Assembly (NCBI GenBank): GCA_031550615.1
Contig: JAVBOL010000023.1
Coordinates: forward strand, 10,726 to 74,725
Direction: 5' to 3'
From: JAVBOW01 sp031550615
GTDB taxonomy: Bacteria; Bacteroidota; Bacteroidia; Bacteroidales; Rikenellaceae
DNA: 64,000 nt
Shown: positions 1 through 7,967 of the stretch, in pieces
Layout: each line of letters begins with the position of its first letter
Position numbering within the stretch: the stretch's first letter is position 1
The notes under the pieces: model-generated
The model's input: only the letters and a program-made list of their open reading frames with translations
Told to the model about the DNA's origin: nothing
Databases searched by the model: none
Translations under genes and position numbers: made by a program

Positions 1-795
1 TTTGCCGCCGCCGCCCGGTTTGAGCAGCAGGGGCAGGTGGGCGAATTCGGGTTGCGTGGCGCTCCATCCGAAAGCCTCGTAGAGCATGTAGTGCAACGGC
101 AGCGAGGGCAGCCACTCCTCGCCGCGGATCACGTGCGAGATCTCCATCAGGTGGTCGTCCACGATGTTGGCAAGGTGATATGTGGGTAGGCTGTCCGCCG
201 ATTTGTAGAGGACTTTATCGTCTAAGGTCGAGGTGTTTACCACGACCTGCCCACGTATGGCGTCGTGCATCTCCACATCGCGCCCTTCAGGCATCTTGAA
301 GCGGATCACCCAACCCTCGCCGCGCTCGATGCGCGCCTTCACCTCTTCGGGTGAGAGGACAAGTGAGGTGGCGAGTTCGCCGCGCACGGCGTAGTTGTAT
401 GCGAACGCCTCGCCGCGCGCCTCGGCCTGGGTGCGCAGCGCTTCGAGCTGCTCCGGGGTGTCGAAAGCGTAGTAGGCGTGGCCCGCCTCGATGAGCTGCA
501 TGGCGTATTTGAAGTATATCTCGCGGCGTTCGCTCTGGCGGTAGGGGGCGTGTGGGCCTCCCTGTTCGACGCCTTCGTCGATCTCGATGCCGCACCATGC
601 GAGGGCTTCGTTGATATATTTTTCCGCACCCGGCACAAAGCGCTGGGAGTCGGTGTCCTCGATACGCAGGATCATATCCCCGCCGTGGCGGCGGGCGAAA
701 AGGTAGTTATACAGGGCGGTCCTAACCCCGCCTATATGGAGCGGCCCGGTGGGGCTCGGGGCGAAACGCACCCTTACTTTGCGTTGTGAAGTCAT
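1..795 (-). CDS. gltX: Glutamyl-tRNA synthetase, N-terminal part (cut by window edge)
   Basis: This would charge tRNA-Glu with glutamate in the cytoplasm. Reading from the ATG at 795, the protein starts MTSQRKVRVRFAPSPTGPLH and continues IGGVRTALYNYLFARR. This is the class I synthetase N-terminus, with the HIGH signature present as HIGG. RIEDTD follows near residue 50. The last visible residues, HLPLLLKPGGGGK, lie just before the expected KLSKR loop, so the catalytic core continues past base 1. About 265 codons are visible, roughly half of a normal GltX. The gene is divergent from the DUF3078 gene at 886. It could in principle be a GlnS-type enzyme, but FAPSPTGPLHIGG is the GltX form. Confidence 0.93.
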   Translation of the reverse strand, partial: MTSQRKVRVRFAPSPTGPLHIGGVRTALYNYLFARRHGGDMILRIEDTDSQRFVPGAEKYINEALAWCGIEIDEGVEQGGPHAPYRQSERREIYFKYAMQLIEAGHAYYAFDTPEQLEALRTQAEARGEAFAYNYAVRGELATSLVLSPEEVKARIERGEGWVIRFKMPEGRDVEMHDAIRGQVVVNTSTLDDKVLYKSADSLPTYHLANIVDDHLMEISHVIRGEEWLPSLPLHYMLYEAFGWSATQPEFAHLPLLLKPGGGGK

Positions 796-859
796 TATCT
801 GAACAGGCTTATAAGTTACAAATATAAATATTTTTTCCTGCAAATTGACAAACGGTTTG

Positions 860-867
860 TATCTTTG
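860..867 (+). promoter_or_regulatory. -7 element TATCTTTG before the DUF3078 gene
   Basis: TATCTTTG lies 18 bases before the chosen ATG at 886. No convincing -33 TTTG stands at the usual distance. An upstream in-frame TTG at 865 falls inside this element, which argues for the ATG at 886 as the start. Confidence 0.6.
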
Positions 868-885
868 CCCCCAAACACTATCAAT

Positions 886-1749
886 ATGAAAAGGATACTT
901 TTATTATTGGCCGCGTTGACGGTCGCATACGGCGCCGGGGCGCAGGACACGGTGCGCTATTGGTCGCACAAGGGTGCGACGGGCCTTAACCTCTCGCAGG
1001 TGAGCCTCACCAACTGGTCCGCCGGGGGCGAGCCTTCGGTGGCTTTCGATGTGAGCCTGGCTTACAGCCTCGACTACAAAAAAGGTAAAAGCCTGTGGAA
1101 CAACCGACTTGAACTGGCATACGGCCTGAGCAACACCGGTTCGCTGGGCACGCGCAAGACGAACGATAAGATATACCTGGCTTCGACCTACGGTTACCGC
1201 ATCGCCAAGTCGTGGTACGCCAGCGCCACGGTCAACTTCAATTCGCAATTCGCCAACGGCTATAACTATTCGACCACGCCCTCCACGCTCATCTCGCAAT
1301 TCATGGCTCCCGGTTACCTCACGACCGGCGTCGGTTTCACGTGGACGCCCAAAAAATGGTTTACCGCCACCTTCGCACCCGCCGCGTGGCGCGGCACGTT
1401 CGTGCTGGACGACGCCCTCTCGGATGCCGGCGCCTATGGCGTGAAAAAGGGTGAAAACCTGCTGACCGAATTCGGCGCCAACGCCGTGGGTGAGCTCAAA
1501 TACGAATTCCTGCCCAATATGACCGTATATTCGCGCCTGACCCTCTACTCGAACTACCTCGAGAATGGCCAGAACGTGGACGTGAACTGGGACACCCAAC
1601 TGGTGATGAAGATCAACAAGTGGTTCTCGGCTAACGCCGGGGTGACGATGATCTATGACGACGACACCAAATTCCTCAAGGACGAGCGCATGATGTCGCT
1701 GCTGCAACTCAAGCAGCTGTTGGGGGTGGGGCTGTTGTTCAACTTCTAA
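886..1749 (+). CDS. DUF3078 family envelope protein
   Basis: A 287-residue protein with a clear signal peptide (MKRILLLLAALTVAYGAGAQ) followed by alternating polar/hydrophobic, aromatic-rich strands such as YWSHKGATGLNLSQVSLTNW. This matches the DUF3078 family of Bacteroidetes, predicted to fold as a small outer-membrane or periplasmic beta barrel; its function is unknown. The final residues LLGVGLLFNF end in phenylalanine, as is usual for outer-membrane barrels. The gene stands alone, divergent from gltX and convergent with the ACT gene, with a strong hairpin after the stop. A porin-like or structural role is only a guess. Confidence 0.8.
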   Translation: MKRILLLLAALTVAYGAGAQDTVRYWSHKGATGLNLSQVSLTNWSAGGEPSVAFDVSLAYSLDYKKGKSLWNNRLELAYGLSNTGSLGTRKTNDKIYLASTYGYRIAKSWYASATVNFNSQFANGYNYSTTPSTLISQFMAPGYLTTGVGFTWTPKKWFTATFAPAAWRGTFVLDDALSDAGAYGVKKGENLLTEFGANAVGELKYEFLPNMTVYSRLTLYSNYLENGQNVDVNWDTQLVMKINKWFSANAGVTMIYDDDTKFLKDERMMSLLQLKQLLGVGLLFNF

Positions 1750-1756
1750 AACGAAC

Positions 1757-1793
1757 CGGGGCTGACCACTGCGGTCAGCCCCGATCCGTTTTT
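1757..1793. terminator. Hairpin between convergent genes
   Basis: An 11-bp perfect stem (CGGGGCTGACC, loop ACTGC, GGTCAGCCCCG) begins 7 bases after the DUF3078 stop and is followed by ATCCGTTTTT on the plus strand. It reaches the stop codon of the leftward ACT gene, so it may serve both directions. Confidence 0.8.
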
Positions 1794-2187
1794 AGCAGAC
1801 ATCGCCCCGCGAGAGTATCTCGGAGCACTTTTCGATGTCAGTGGGGCGGATCACCACGCTGGCCTCGGCCCCACGCGAGAAGGCGTACATATATTCTATG
1901 AATACCTGTCCCTCGGCCAGGTGCTCCAGGATGCGCGATAGCGCCCCGGGCACGTTGGGCACGTCCACGCACAGCACGTCGGTCAGCTTGACCGCGAAAT
2001 GCGCCTCGCGCAGCACTTTGACCGCCAGGTCCACGTCCGAAACGATCACGCGCATAATGCCGAAATCGAGGTTCTCGGCGATGCTGAATGCGGTCATGTT
2101 GACACCTGCCTCGCCCAGCACGCGCACCACTTCGTTGATGCGGCCTGTCTTGTTCTCAAGGAAAACGGATAACTGTTTTACGATCAT
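1792..2187 (-). CDS. Tandem ACT-domain protein
   Basis: A 131-residue protein made of two ACT domains (about 1-68 and 69-131). The first opens with KQLSVFLENKTGRINEVVRVL and the second with VDVPNVPGALSRILEHL, the usual beta-alpha-beta start with the ligand-contacting glycine. Stand-alone double ACT proteins bind amino acids and regulate pathways; no catalytic domain is present. It starts 3 bases after the paaK stop, so it is almost certainly co-transcribed with paaK. Placement beside an arylacetate-CoA ligase suggests that it senses an aromatic amino acid, which is inference from context. Confidence 0.85.
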   Translation of the reverse strand: MIVKQLSVFLENKTGRINEVVRVLGEAGVNMTAFSIAENLDFGIMRVIVSDVDLAVKVLREAHFAVKLTDVLCVDVPNVPGALSRILEHLAEGQVFIEYMYAFSRGAEASVVIRPTDIEKCSEILSRGDVC

Positions 2188-2190
2188 GGC

Positions 2191-3492
2191 CTATTCGATT
2201 TTTCGGTTGTCTATCACTCGCTTCGCCTTGCCTTCGCTGCGTTCCAGGGTGCGCGGCTCGACCAGTTTTACGGTCACGCCCAGGCCCAGCACGCTGTGCA
2301 GCCGGTGCGAAATCTTCTTTTTGAGTTCGATCATGCGGTTGATCTCGTCCGAGTAGAACTCCTCGCGCACCTCGATCATCACGGTCAGCGTGTCGAGGTT
2401 GTGCTCACGGTCGACCACAAGCATGTAGTGGGGCTCGAATTCCTCCATTTCGAGTATCACGCTCTCGACCTGCGATGGGAAGATGTTGACCCCGCGGATG
2501 ATAAGCATGTCGTCCGAGCGACCTACGATGCGGCTCATGCGCGCGTGGGTGCGCCCGCATCCGCACACCGAGTCATCGAGCGAACAGAGGTCCTTGGTGC
2601 GGTAGCGCAGCAGCGGTAGGCCCTCCTTGGTAAGGGTGGTGAACACCAGTTCGCCCTGCGTGCCGGGGGCTTCCTGCGTGAGCGTGTCGGGATTGACTAT
2701 CTCGGGGTAGAAATGGTCTTCGATGATGTGCGAACCGCATTGGCACTGGCACTCGTGTGACACGCCGGGGCCCATGATCTCGCTCAGACCATATATATTA
2801 TAGGCTTTTACGCCCAGCGACTGCTCGATCTGGGTGCGCATGTTTTCCGTCCAGGGCTCGGCGCCGAATATGCCGATGCGCAGGGCGAATTCGCTGCGCG
2901 GGATGCCGCTTGCGGCGATAGCCTCGGCCAGGTGCAGCGCGTAGGACGGGGTGCATGCGATGGCCGTGGGCCCGAAGTCGTGCATCAGCTGTATCTGCTT
3001 GGCCGTGTTGCCGCTCGACACGGGGATGACCGTCGCCCCGAGGTTTTCGACCCCGTAGTGCAGCCCCAGGCCGCCAGTGAACAGCCCGTAGCCATAGGCG
3101 ACGTGGAAAATGTCATTGCGCGTGGCCCCGTAGGCCGACAGGCAGCGCGAGATCATCTCGCTCCAGGTGGCCAAATCGCGGCGCGTGTAGCCCACCACCG
3201 TGGGGCGCCCGGTCGTGCCCGACGATGCGTGCAGCCGCACGATCTCTGACATCGGTACGGCGAACAGCCCGTAGGGGTAGTTGTCCCTCAGGTCCTGCTT
3301 GGTGGTGAAGGGCAGCTTTACGATATCCTCTATTGTGGTTATGTCGGCGGGAGTGAGGCCCATACGTTGCATCTTTTCGCGGTAGAAAGGGGTGTTGTGG
3401 TAGACCCTCTCGACCGTCTCGCGCAGACGCTGACCCTGCAATTCGCGCAATTGTTCGCGCGGCATGCACTCCATTGTTTTGTTCCAGATCAT
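2191..3492 (-). CDS. paaK: Phenylacetate-CoA ligase (AMP-forming)
   Basis: 433 residues of the ANL adenylating superfamily. It activates phenylacetate or a related arylacetate with ATP and CoA. Visible motifs are the phosphate loop SSGTTGRPT (about 90-98), YGLSEIMGPG (234-243), RYRTKD (296-301), GRSDDML (324-330), RGVNIFPSQVE (333-343) and the C-terminal catalytic lysine region EGKAKR. Cysteines in HECQCQCGSH and CGCGRTH could bind a metal. I chose MIWNKTMEC at 3492, the usual N-terminus; an in-frame ATG exists at 3540. The gene sits downstream of the iorAB/aminotransferase block, with which it plausibly shares aryl-CoA chemistry. It has its own promoter and a structured leader. Confidence 0.9.
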   Translation of the reverse strand: MIWNKTMECMPREQLRELQGQRLRETVERVYHNTPFYREKMQRMGLTPADITTIEDIVKLPFTTKQDLRDNYPYGLFAVPMSEIVRLHASSGTTGRPTVVGYTRRDLATWSEMISRCLSAYGATRNDIFHVAYGYGLFTGGLGLHYGVENLGATVIPVSSGNTAKQIQLMHDFGPTAIACTPSYALHLAEAIAASGIPRSEFALRIGIFGAEPWTENMRTQIEQSLGVKAYNIYGLSEIMGPGVSHECQCQCGSHIIEDHFYPEIVNPDTLTQEAPGTQGELVFTTLTKEGLPLLRYRTKDLCSLDDSVCGCGRTHARMSRIVGRSDDMLIIRGVNIFPSQVESVILEMEEFEPHYMLVVDREHNLDTLTVMIEVREEFYSDEINRMIELKKKISHRLHSVLGLGVTVKLVEPRTLERSEGKAKRVIDNRKIE

Positions 3493-3541
3493 TTTTTTTA
3501 GGTTGTTTCTCTTGGGGTGGTTGCGCATACTGTACGCCATC

Positions 3542-3618
3542 TTTCGAGTATCATCTTCCGCTCAAATCCTCACAGCCGATAAGGCTGCTCCGGTTTGATG
3601 CTCGGATGATACTCGAAA
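3542..3618 (-). promoter_or_regulatory. Structured hairpin in the paaK leader
   Basis: Perfect 14-base arms, TTTCGAGTATCATC (3542-3555) and GATGATACTCGAAA (3605-3618), enclose an inner CAGCC/GGCTG hairpin (3573-3577/3583-3587). A further CAAACC/GGATTTG pairing lies between them, giving a nearly continuous 77-base hairpin. It lies between the paaK -7 element and the paaK start, so it would be transcribed as 5' leader. It matches no riboswitch class I recognise and could equally be an inserted palindrome. Confidence 0.55.
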
Positions 3619-3620
3619 CC

Positions 3621-3647
3621 TGACGCACATTATGCACAGCGAAGTTG
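3621..3647 (+). repeat. Dispersed 20-base motif, copy 1
   Basis: TGACGCACATTATGCACAGC followed by GAAGTTG. Related copies lie at 21729-21748 (minus), 30467-30486 and 56489-56508, with a weaker one at 11465-11484 (minus). Here it sits in the paaK leader, immediately upstream (in paaK sense) of the 77-base hairpin. Confidence 0.6.
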
Positions 3648-3676
3648 TGAAATGTGGCTTTCGCCACTGTCATTTG

Positions 3677-3684
3677 CAAAAATA
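3677..3684 (-). promoter_or_regulatory. -7 element TATTTTTG for paaK-ACT
   Basis: Read on the minus strand, TATTTTTG lies about 185 bases before the paaK ATG and just after the lruC terminator. It implies a long leader containing the hairpin at 3542-3618. Confidence 0.5.
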
Positions 3685-3710
3685 GCCTTTTATTTTCAAC
3701 ATGCAACCAA

Positions 3711-3745
3711 ATAAAACGGGCGGCTCCCGTAAGAACCGCCCGTTT
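3711..3745 (-). terminator. Terminator of the LruC gene
   Basis: A ten-base stem AAACGGGCGG/CCGCCCGTTT is followed on the minus strand by TTTTAT, 17 bases past the LruC stop codon. Confidence 0.8.
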
Positions 3746-3761
3746 AGTGTCGTAACTACAA

Positions 3762-5843
3762 TTAGTTGCCAGGGTTGTGCTCAATGTACCAATCCTTGAA
3801 CAGGACGCCGCCCGAGGTTGCCCATGCGTTGAAGTGGGTGTATTTCTCGTCGATGGGCGTATTCTCGTTGGGGAGCGAGAAGTTGGTGATCGGAATGGAG
3901 ATCGCGAAAGGATAGTCGCCCTCGCCACGGTAGTAATCGCCCGTTGCAACGTTGGAGCGATCGCGGCCATAGTTGAAGAACTCGTGCGTGCCCTTGTTCG
4001 TGGGCGCGTGGCCTTGCAGGTGAAGCTCCCTGTTGCGTGTGTCGCCTTCGGGGTGTACGATGATGATAAAGGGGTTGTAGGGCGGGAAACCGAATTCGGC
4101 GTTGGATACCGGACGGTTGTATGAGCTGGTCTCGAATCGGTATTCGCGGGGAGCCGGGCTGCGACCGTCCACACGGATGTCCTCGAACACCCTTACCACG
4201 GCCTTATCCTGTCCAGGTTCGAATTGGTTGGGATCGAAGCTACCCCAGATATCGCGGTGCGGGGCCTCTTCGCGTCCGAAGAATGTGCCGCCGGCATGTT
4301 TGGGCAGCGCCCCGGGGACGGTGGCGGTGAATGAGTCGAACGCAGAGGGCGATACGCCGTACTGGAATGCGAAACCGTTTTGCAGGGCTGCGCCGCAGTG
4401 CACGGGGCGGAATACGTCCACGGTCTTATAGATATTGTTGAATTCGTTGCGCCATACGGTGCAGGTATATTCCACGACCACGTCGTTCATGTCGAAGTCA
4501 CCGCGGTAGGGCCACAGGTCCTCATAGATCAGCGTGCCGCTGTAAACCGTTTTGTTCTCAGGGGTCTCGGGGGTTACATCGGGAGTTTTGGCGTCGTCGA
4601 TACCGAGCGAACCCATGGTCAGCGATTTGCCTGGGGCGCTCTCAAGATAGAACAAGATGTCGCAGAAGTCCCTGTTGGGCGTGCCAGCGGGCGAAGTCTC
4701 CGCGCCGCACACTATTATGTCGTTGTCATCGTCGCGGTAGCATGCGAACTGCTGATCACCGCCGTGCAGACCGAAATTCGAGTAGTATGTGCCGTAGCCC
4801 GGGGTCCTGTTGAACGCGATGTCGCCGGCTTTGTTGCCTGTGCCGTCGGCGGTAGTGTAGAAATTGTTGACCATAAGGATGAAGGCGATCGCTGTATTCT
4901 TGGGGAAGCTGTCTTCGAAGCGCTGGAGGGTTTCATTCCAGTACTTGAGGGGCACGCGGTCGCCGGCTTTCATCGAACCGTCAGAGTAGAGCATCGAGGC
5001 GTTGGGCAGGGCGATCACCTTCTTTTTGATCTGGTCGACGCTCGTGGGCGGGTTCGCCGCATCGTAGGTGTAGTAACCCAGCACATTGCGGTAGATGCTC
5101 GATTCGCTCAGGAACACCAACTCGATCTTCGAGGCGGCGTGGGGAACGACCTGGGCTATGCGCCTGTCGGCTTCGAACATGGCAGGGTGTGCGCTGCGAA
5201 GGTTTTGTCCATATTTGAATATGGCCTGGGCCTCCTTGAGCAGGTCCTTGGGCACGCCGTTGTTCTTTACCACATTGGTGGGATAACCCATTTTGTCCCA
5301 TCCGTAAAGGGCGACCATGTCGTCGGGATATTTATACCCGGCGGCAGTCGTGGCTTTGGTTTCGATGGGGGCCGTAGCCATGTCGAATGTTATGTTCTGG
5401 GTGGAAGCGTCCAATTCGACCACGTGGGGAGTCCCCGGGGTCGTGCTCACCAGCCAGATAGTGCCCACCGAGCCGGAGAGCAGGATGTCGTCGGAGAAGT
5501 AGCCGTTCTGGTCCGGCATGGCGCGCAGTACTGGCTCAAGGGCCGTGTTGAGCGAACCGTCTTCCAACAGGGGGTAGTCGGCGTATACGCTGAAGATGGT
5601 GTTCCTTTCATAACCCATCGAGTAGGTCGTGTCTTTGATGATCCCGTTCCTCTCGACCGTACCGGCGTATGTGTAGCGGTAGTTTACCGTCAGGTGGCGT
5701 GTGCCCGAAGTGGCGAATGCGAAAGAGCCGTTTCCCTCGCCGTTCCTGTTGCCGTAGTCGGGCTCCTTGATGCAGCCCGTCATGGCCACTGCGGCCAGGA
5801 TGAGCAATGCCGGTGTGCGTTTGATTGAGTTGAAGTTCTTCAT
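3762..5843 (-). CDS. LruC-domain surface lipoprotein
   Basis: A 693-residue secreted lipoprotein: the leader ends ALLILAAVAMTGC, with the lipobox cysteine near residue 24. The C-terminal part carries the LruC signature GTLIYEDLWPYRGDFDMNDVVVEY (about 465-490), a calcium-binding-like Asp/Asn run seen in Bacteroidetes surface lipoproteins and in leptospiral LruC. The N-terminal half has no enzyme motif I recognise. Function is unknown; cell-surface or extracellular structural lipoprotein is the usual annotation. It has its own promoter and terminator, so its place between the iorAB block and paaK need not mean a shared function. Confidence 0.8.
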   Translation of the reverse strand: MKNFNSIKRTPALLILAAVAMTGCIKEPDYGNRNGEGNGSFAFATSGTRHLTVNYRYTYAGTVERNGIIKDTTYSMGYERNTIFSVYADYPLLEDGSLNTALEPVLRAMPDQNGYFSDDILLSGSVGTIWLVSTTPGTPHVVELDASTQNITFDMATAPIETKATTAAGYKYPDDMVALYGWDKMGYPTNVVKNNGVPKDLLKEAQAIFKYGQNLRSAHPAMFEADRRIAQVVPHAASKIELVFLSESSIYRNVLGYYTYDAANPPTSVDQIKKKVIALPNASMLYSDGSMKAGDRVPLKYWNETLQRFEDSFPKNTAIAFILMVNNFYTTADGTGNKAGDIAFNRTPGYGTYYSNFGLHGGDQQFACYRDDDNDIIVCGAETSPAGTPNRDFCDILFYLESAPGKSLTMGSLGIDDAKTPDVTPETPENKTVYSGTLIYEDLWPYRGDFDMNDVVVEYTCTVWRNEFNNIYKTVDVFRPVHCGAALQNGFAFQYGVSPSAFDSFTATVPGALPKHAGGTFFGREEAPHRDIWGSFDPNQFEPGQDKAVVRVFEDIRVDGRSPAPREYRFETSSYNRPVSNAEFGFPPYNPFIIIVHPEGDTRNRELHLQGHAPTNKGTHEFFNYGRDRSNVATGDYYRGEGDYPFAISIPITNFSLPNENTPIDEKYTHFNAWATSGGVLFKDWYIEHNPGN

Positions 5844-5895
5844 ATGGTTTTTTTATGCGTCCCGAGGGACTTTAAATATTTTGCTTTTTATACGG

Positions 5896-5925
5896 CAAAT
5901 TTATATATATGTATTGAAAAGTCAA
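5896..5925 (-). promoter_or_regulatory. Promoter of the LruC gene
   Basis: On the minus strand TTG (5923-5925) is followed by exactly 19 bases and then TAAATTTG (5896-5903). The short leader also holds a small dyad, GTCCCTCGGGAC, at about 5861-5872. Confidence 0.75.
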
Positions 5926-6000
5926 TAATAATTCAGCTAAATATTCAATTAATATAAATAATTTAACAGAAAAGTACATTTGCGGGGTCTGAAATCACTC

Positions 6001-6032
6001 AAAAAAGGGGGCGATCCGACCGGATCGCCCCC
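6001..6032 (-). terminator. Terminator after the iorAB/aminotransferase operon
   Basis: A 12-bp perfect stem (GGGGGCGATCCG/CGGATCGCCCCC) is followed by TTTTTT on the minus strand, about 25 bases after the aminotransferase stop. Confidence 0.9.
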
Positions 6033-6057
6033 GCATTATACGGATAGTTTTTATGTG

Positions 6058-7377
6058 TCACCGGTGGTCGCGGTCGAATGCCCCGAGCCGCTCCGAGAGC
6101 AGCGTGAAGATCTCTTCGCTGCCGATCCGCGAACAGCACGCGCGGACCCCTTCCTGCTCGCTGCCGGTGGTGGAGAGGGTGATCGAACTGATGCCGTAGT
6201 GGATCAGCTCGCGCATCAATTCCGCGCCGGGCATGTCCCGGTAGCCGACCGTGAAGAAGAAACCGTCGGATATATCCTGCTCCACGTCGCGCCCGTAGAC
6301 GATATGGAAGCCGTTGGCGTGGAAAAGTTCCTTCATGCGCGCCGTGCGGCGGGCGTACTCGGCGGTGAGCGCCACGAAATCGAGCCTCCCCTCGACCGAG
6401 GCGCGCATCATCGCCGCGAGGCCGTACTGCACGCTGTGCGCCACGCCGGACGTTATCATATATAGTATGGCGCCCACGAAGGTCTGCCCCAGCACCCCCG
6501 CGCCGCCGTATCGCGCCGCCAGGGCGGGGTAGCGGCGGTGAAAAAGCGCGTCGGACACCGCCGTAACTCCCACGCGCTGGCCGGCGTAGGAGAATATCTT
6601 AGAGCCGGAAAGCATCAATATGTAGTTGTCCGTGTAGTGCGCCACGCTTGCCTGGTAGGGCGGCTGCCCGGGCTTGCCGAGCTGTTTGCGGAAATCCATG
6701 CCGAAATAGGCCAGGTCTTCGAGCACAATGGCCCCGTGGCGGGTGGCGGCGCGTCCGATGATCTCCAATTCGCCCTCTTCGAGGCATATCCAGGCCGGGT
6801 TGTTGGGATTAGAGTAGATTATCGCCGCGATGCGTCCCGAGGACATATGGCTTTCGAGCTTCTCTTCCAGAGCCCCACCGCGGTAGGCGAACACGTCGAA
6901 CTGCTCGTAGCGTGCGCCGATGATGGAGAGCTGCGACTTCTGGATCGGGAAACCGGGGTCGATGAACAGTATCGTGTCCTTGCCCTGCTCAAGTTGCGAA
7001 CAGAGTATGAACGAGGCGAAAGACCCTGCAACTGAGCCGCATACCGGGATGCACCCCTCGGGGCTGACCCCGACGTTTATGAAAGCCCTGATGAAGTCCG
7101 AGGCAGCCTGTTTGAGCTCGGGAATGCCCTCGGCTGCGGGGTATATCGCTGCCACACCGCGGTCGAGAGCCTCTTTCTCCGCCTCTATGCCCGTTTGGCA
7201 GGGGTCGAGCCCTGGCACGCCCTGGTCCATGCGGATGAACGGCACGCCGGTCAGCGCTTCGAGCCTCTGCGCGACCAGCACGACCTGGCCTATGGTTGCC
7301 TTGGAAAGGTCGGTTATATTCAGCTCCGACACCACCCGCTCGACGAGTGCGCGGTCAAAAATTCTTTTGTCTGACAT
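6058..7377 (-). CDS. Class I/II aminotransferase (PLP)
   Basis: 439 residues of fold-type I. The PLP lysine is K260 in LSGSKIFSYAGQR; substrate and cofactor motifs include YSNPNNPAW (188-196) and VLEDLAYFGMDF (218-229). It should transfer an amino group between an amino acid and a 2-oxo acid. The gene starts 17 bases after the iorB stop and is last in a four-gene operon with iorAB. An aromatic amino acid to arylpyruvate reaction, feeding IorAB, is therefore the likeliest role; this is inferred from context, as the sequence alone does not give substrate specificity. Confidence 0.85.
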   Translation of the reverse strand: MSDKRIFDRALVERVVSELNITDLSKATIGQVVLVAQRLEALTGVPFIRMDQGVPGLDPCQTGIEAEKEALDRGVAAIYPAAEGIPELKQAASDFIRAFINVGVSPEGCIPVCGSVAGSFASFILCSQLEQGKDTILFIDPGFPIQKSQLSIIGARYEQFDVFAYRGGALEEKLESHMSSGRIAAIIYSNPNNPAWICLEEGELEIIGRAATRHGAIVLEDLAYFGMDFRKQLGKPGQPPYQASVAHYTDNYILMLSGSKIFSYAGQRVGVTAVSDALFHRRYPALAARYGGAGVLGQTFVGAILYMITSGVAHSVQYGLAAMMRASVEGRLDFVALTAEYARRTARMKELFHANGFHIVYGRDVEQDISDGFFFTVGYRDMPGAELMRELIHYGISSITLSTTGSEQEGVRACCSRIGSEEIFTLLSERLGAFDRDHR

Positions 7378-7394
7378 TTGTATCTTTTATTACT

Positions 7395-7967
7395 TTAATG
7401 GCGCTTGTGTGATGATTTGGCGGCGATTTTAGCTCCTTTTTCCAGTGCTTCGAGGTTCGCGGCCACTATCGCGTCGCCTTTAGACGCAAATATCTTGCGC
7501 ACAGCGTATTCCAGTCCCCCGAGGTCGAGCAGCGCACTGGTGGCACCCAAAAGCGCCATGTTGGCGCTGCGGCGCGAGAGCTCCTCTGCGTTCAGCAGCA
7601 CCCTGCGCGGCAGGGCTTCCAACTCGGCGGCCAGCGCTCCCGCGTCGGGATAGTTCGGAATGTTGACCACGCTTGCCGTGTTGGCGACGATCCAACCGCC
7701 CGGCGTGAGCCATGGCAGGTAGCGCAACGCCTCCATCGGTTCCATGGCGATTATCAGATCGGCGCACCCCCGCGGGATCAGGTCGGAGGCTATCGGATCG
7801 GACGAGAGGCGCAGGTGCGACTGCACGTCGCCGCCCCTCTGGCTCATGCCGTGCACCTCGGCCTGTTTAACGTGCAGTCCTTGTGCGAGGGCAGCGTGGC
7901 CTATGACCGCGGCGATAGTGAGGATGCCCTGGCCGCCCACCCCGGCGAGTATTATATCTTTTTTCAT
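7395..7967 (-). CDS. iorB: Indolepyruvate:ferredoxin oxidoreductase, beta subunit
   Basis: 190 residues. It begins MKKDIILAGVGGQGILT, the glycine-rich start of the gamma-type domain of 2-oxoacid:ferredoxin oxidoreductases, and contains the family motif EVHGMSQRGGDVQSHLRLS. With IorA it oxidatively decarboxylates arylpyruvates to aryl-acetyl-CoA and reduces ferredoxin. The ATG at 7967 overlaps the iorA stop (ATGA), the usual translational coupling of this pair; this decides the start against an upstream in-frame ATG at 8000. Confidence 0.92.
   Translation of the reverse strand: MKKDIILAGVGGQGILTIAAVIGHAALAQGLHVKQAEVHGMSQRGGDVQSHLRLSSDPIASDLIPRGCADLIIAMEPMEALRYLPWLTPGGWIVANTASVVNIPNYPDAGALAAELEALPRRVLLNAEELSRRSANMALLGATSALLDLGGLEYAVRKIFASKGDAIVAANLEALEKGAKIAAKSSHKRH

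Noticed and set aside
4380..5828. 482-codon plus-strand frame opposite the LruC lipoprotein
   Set aside because: The minus-strand frame has a lipobox signal peptide, promoter and terminator; the plus frame has none.
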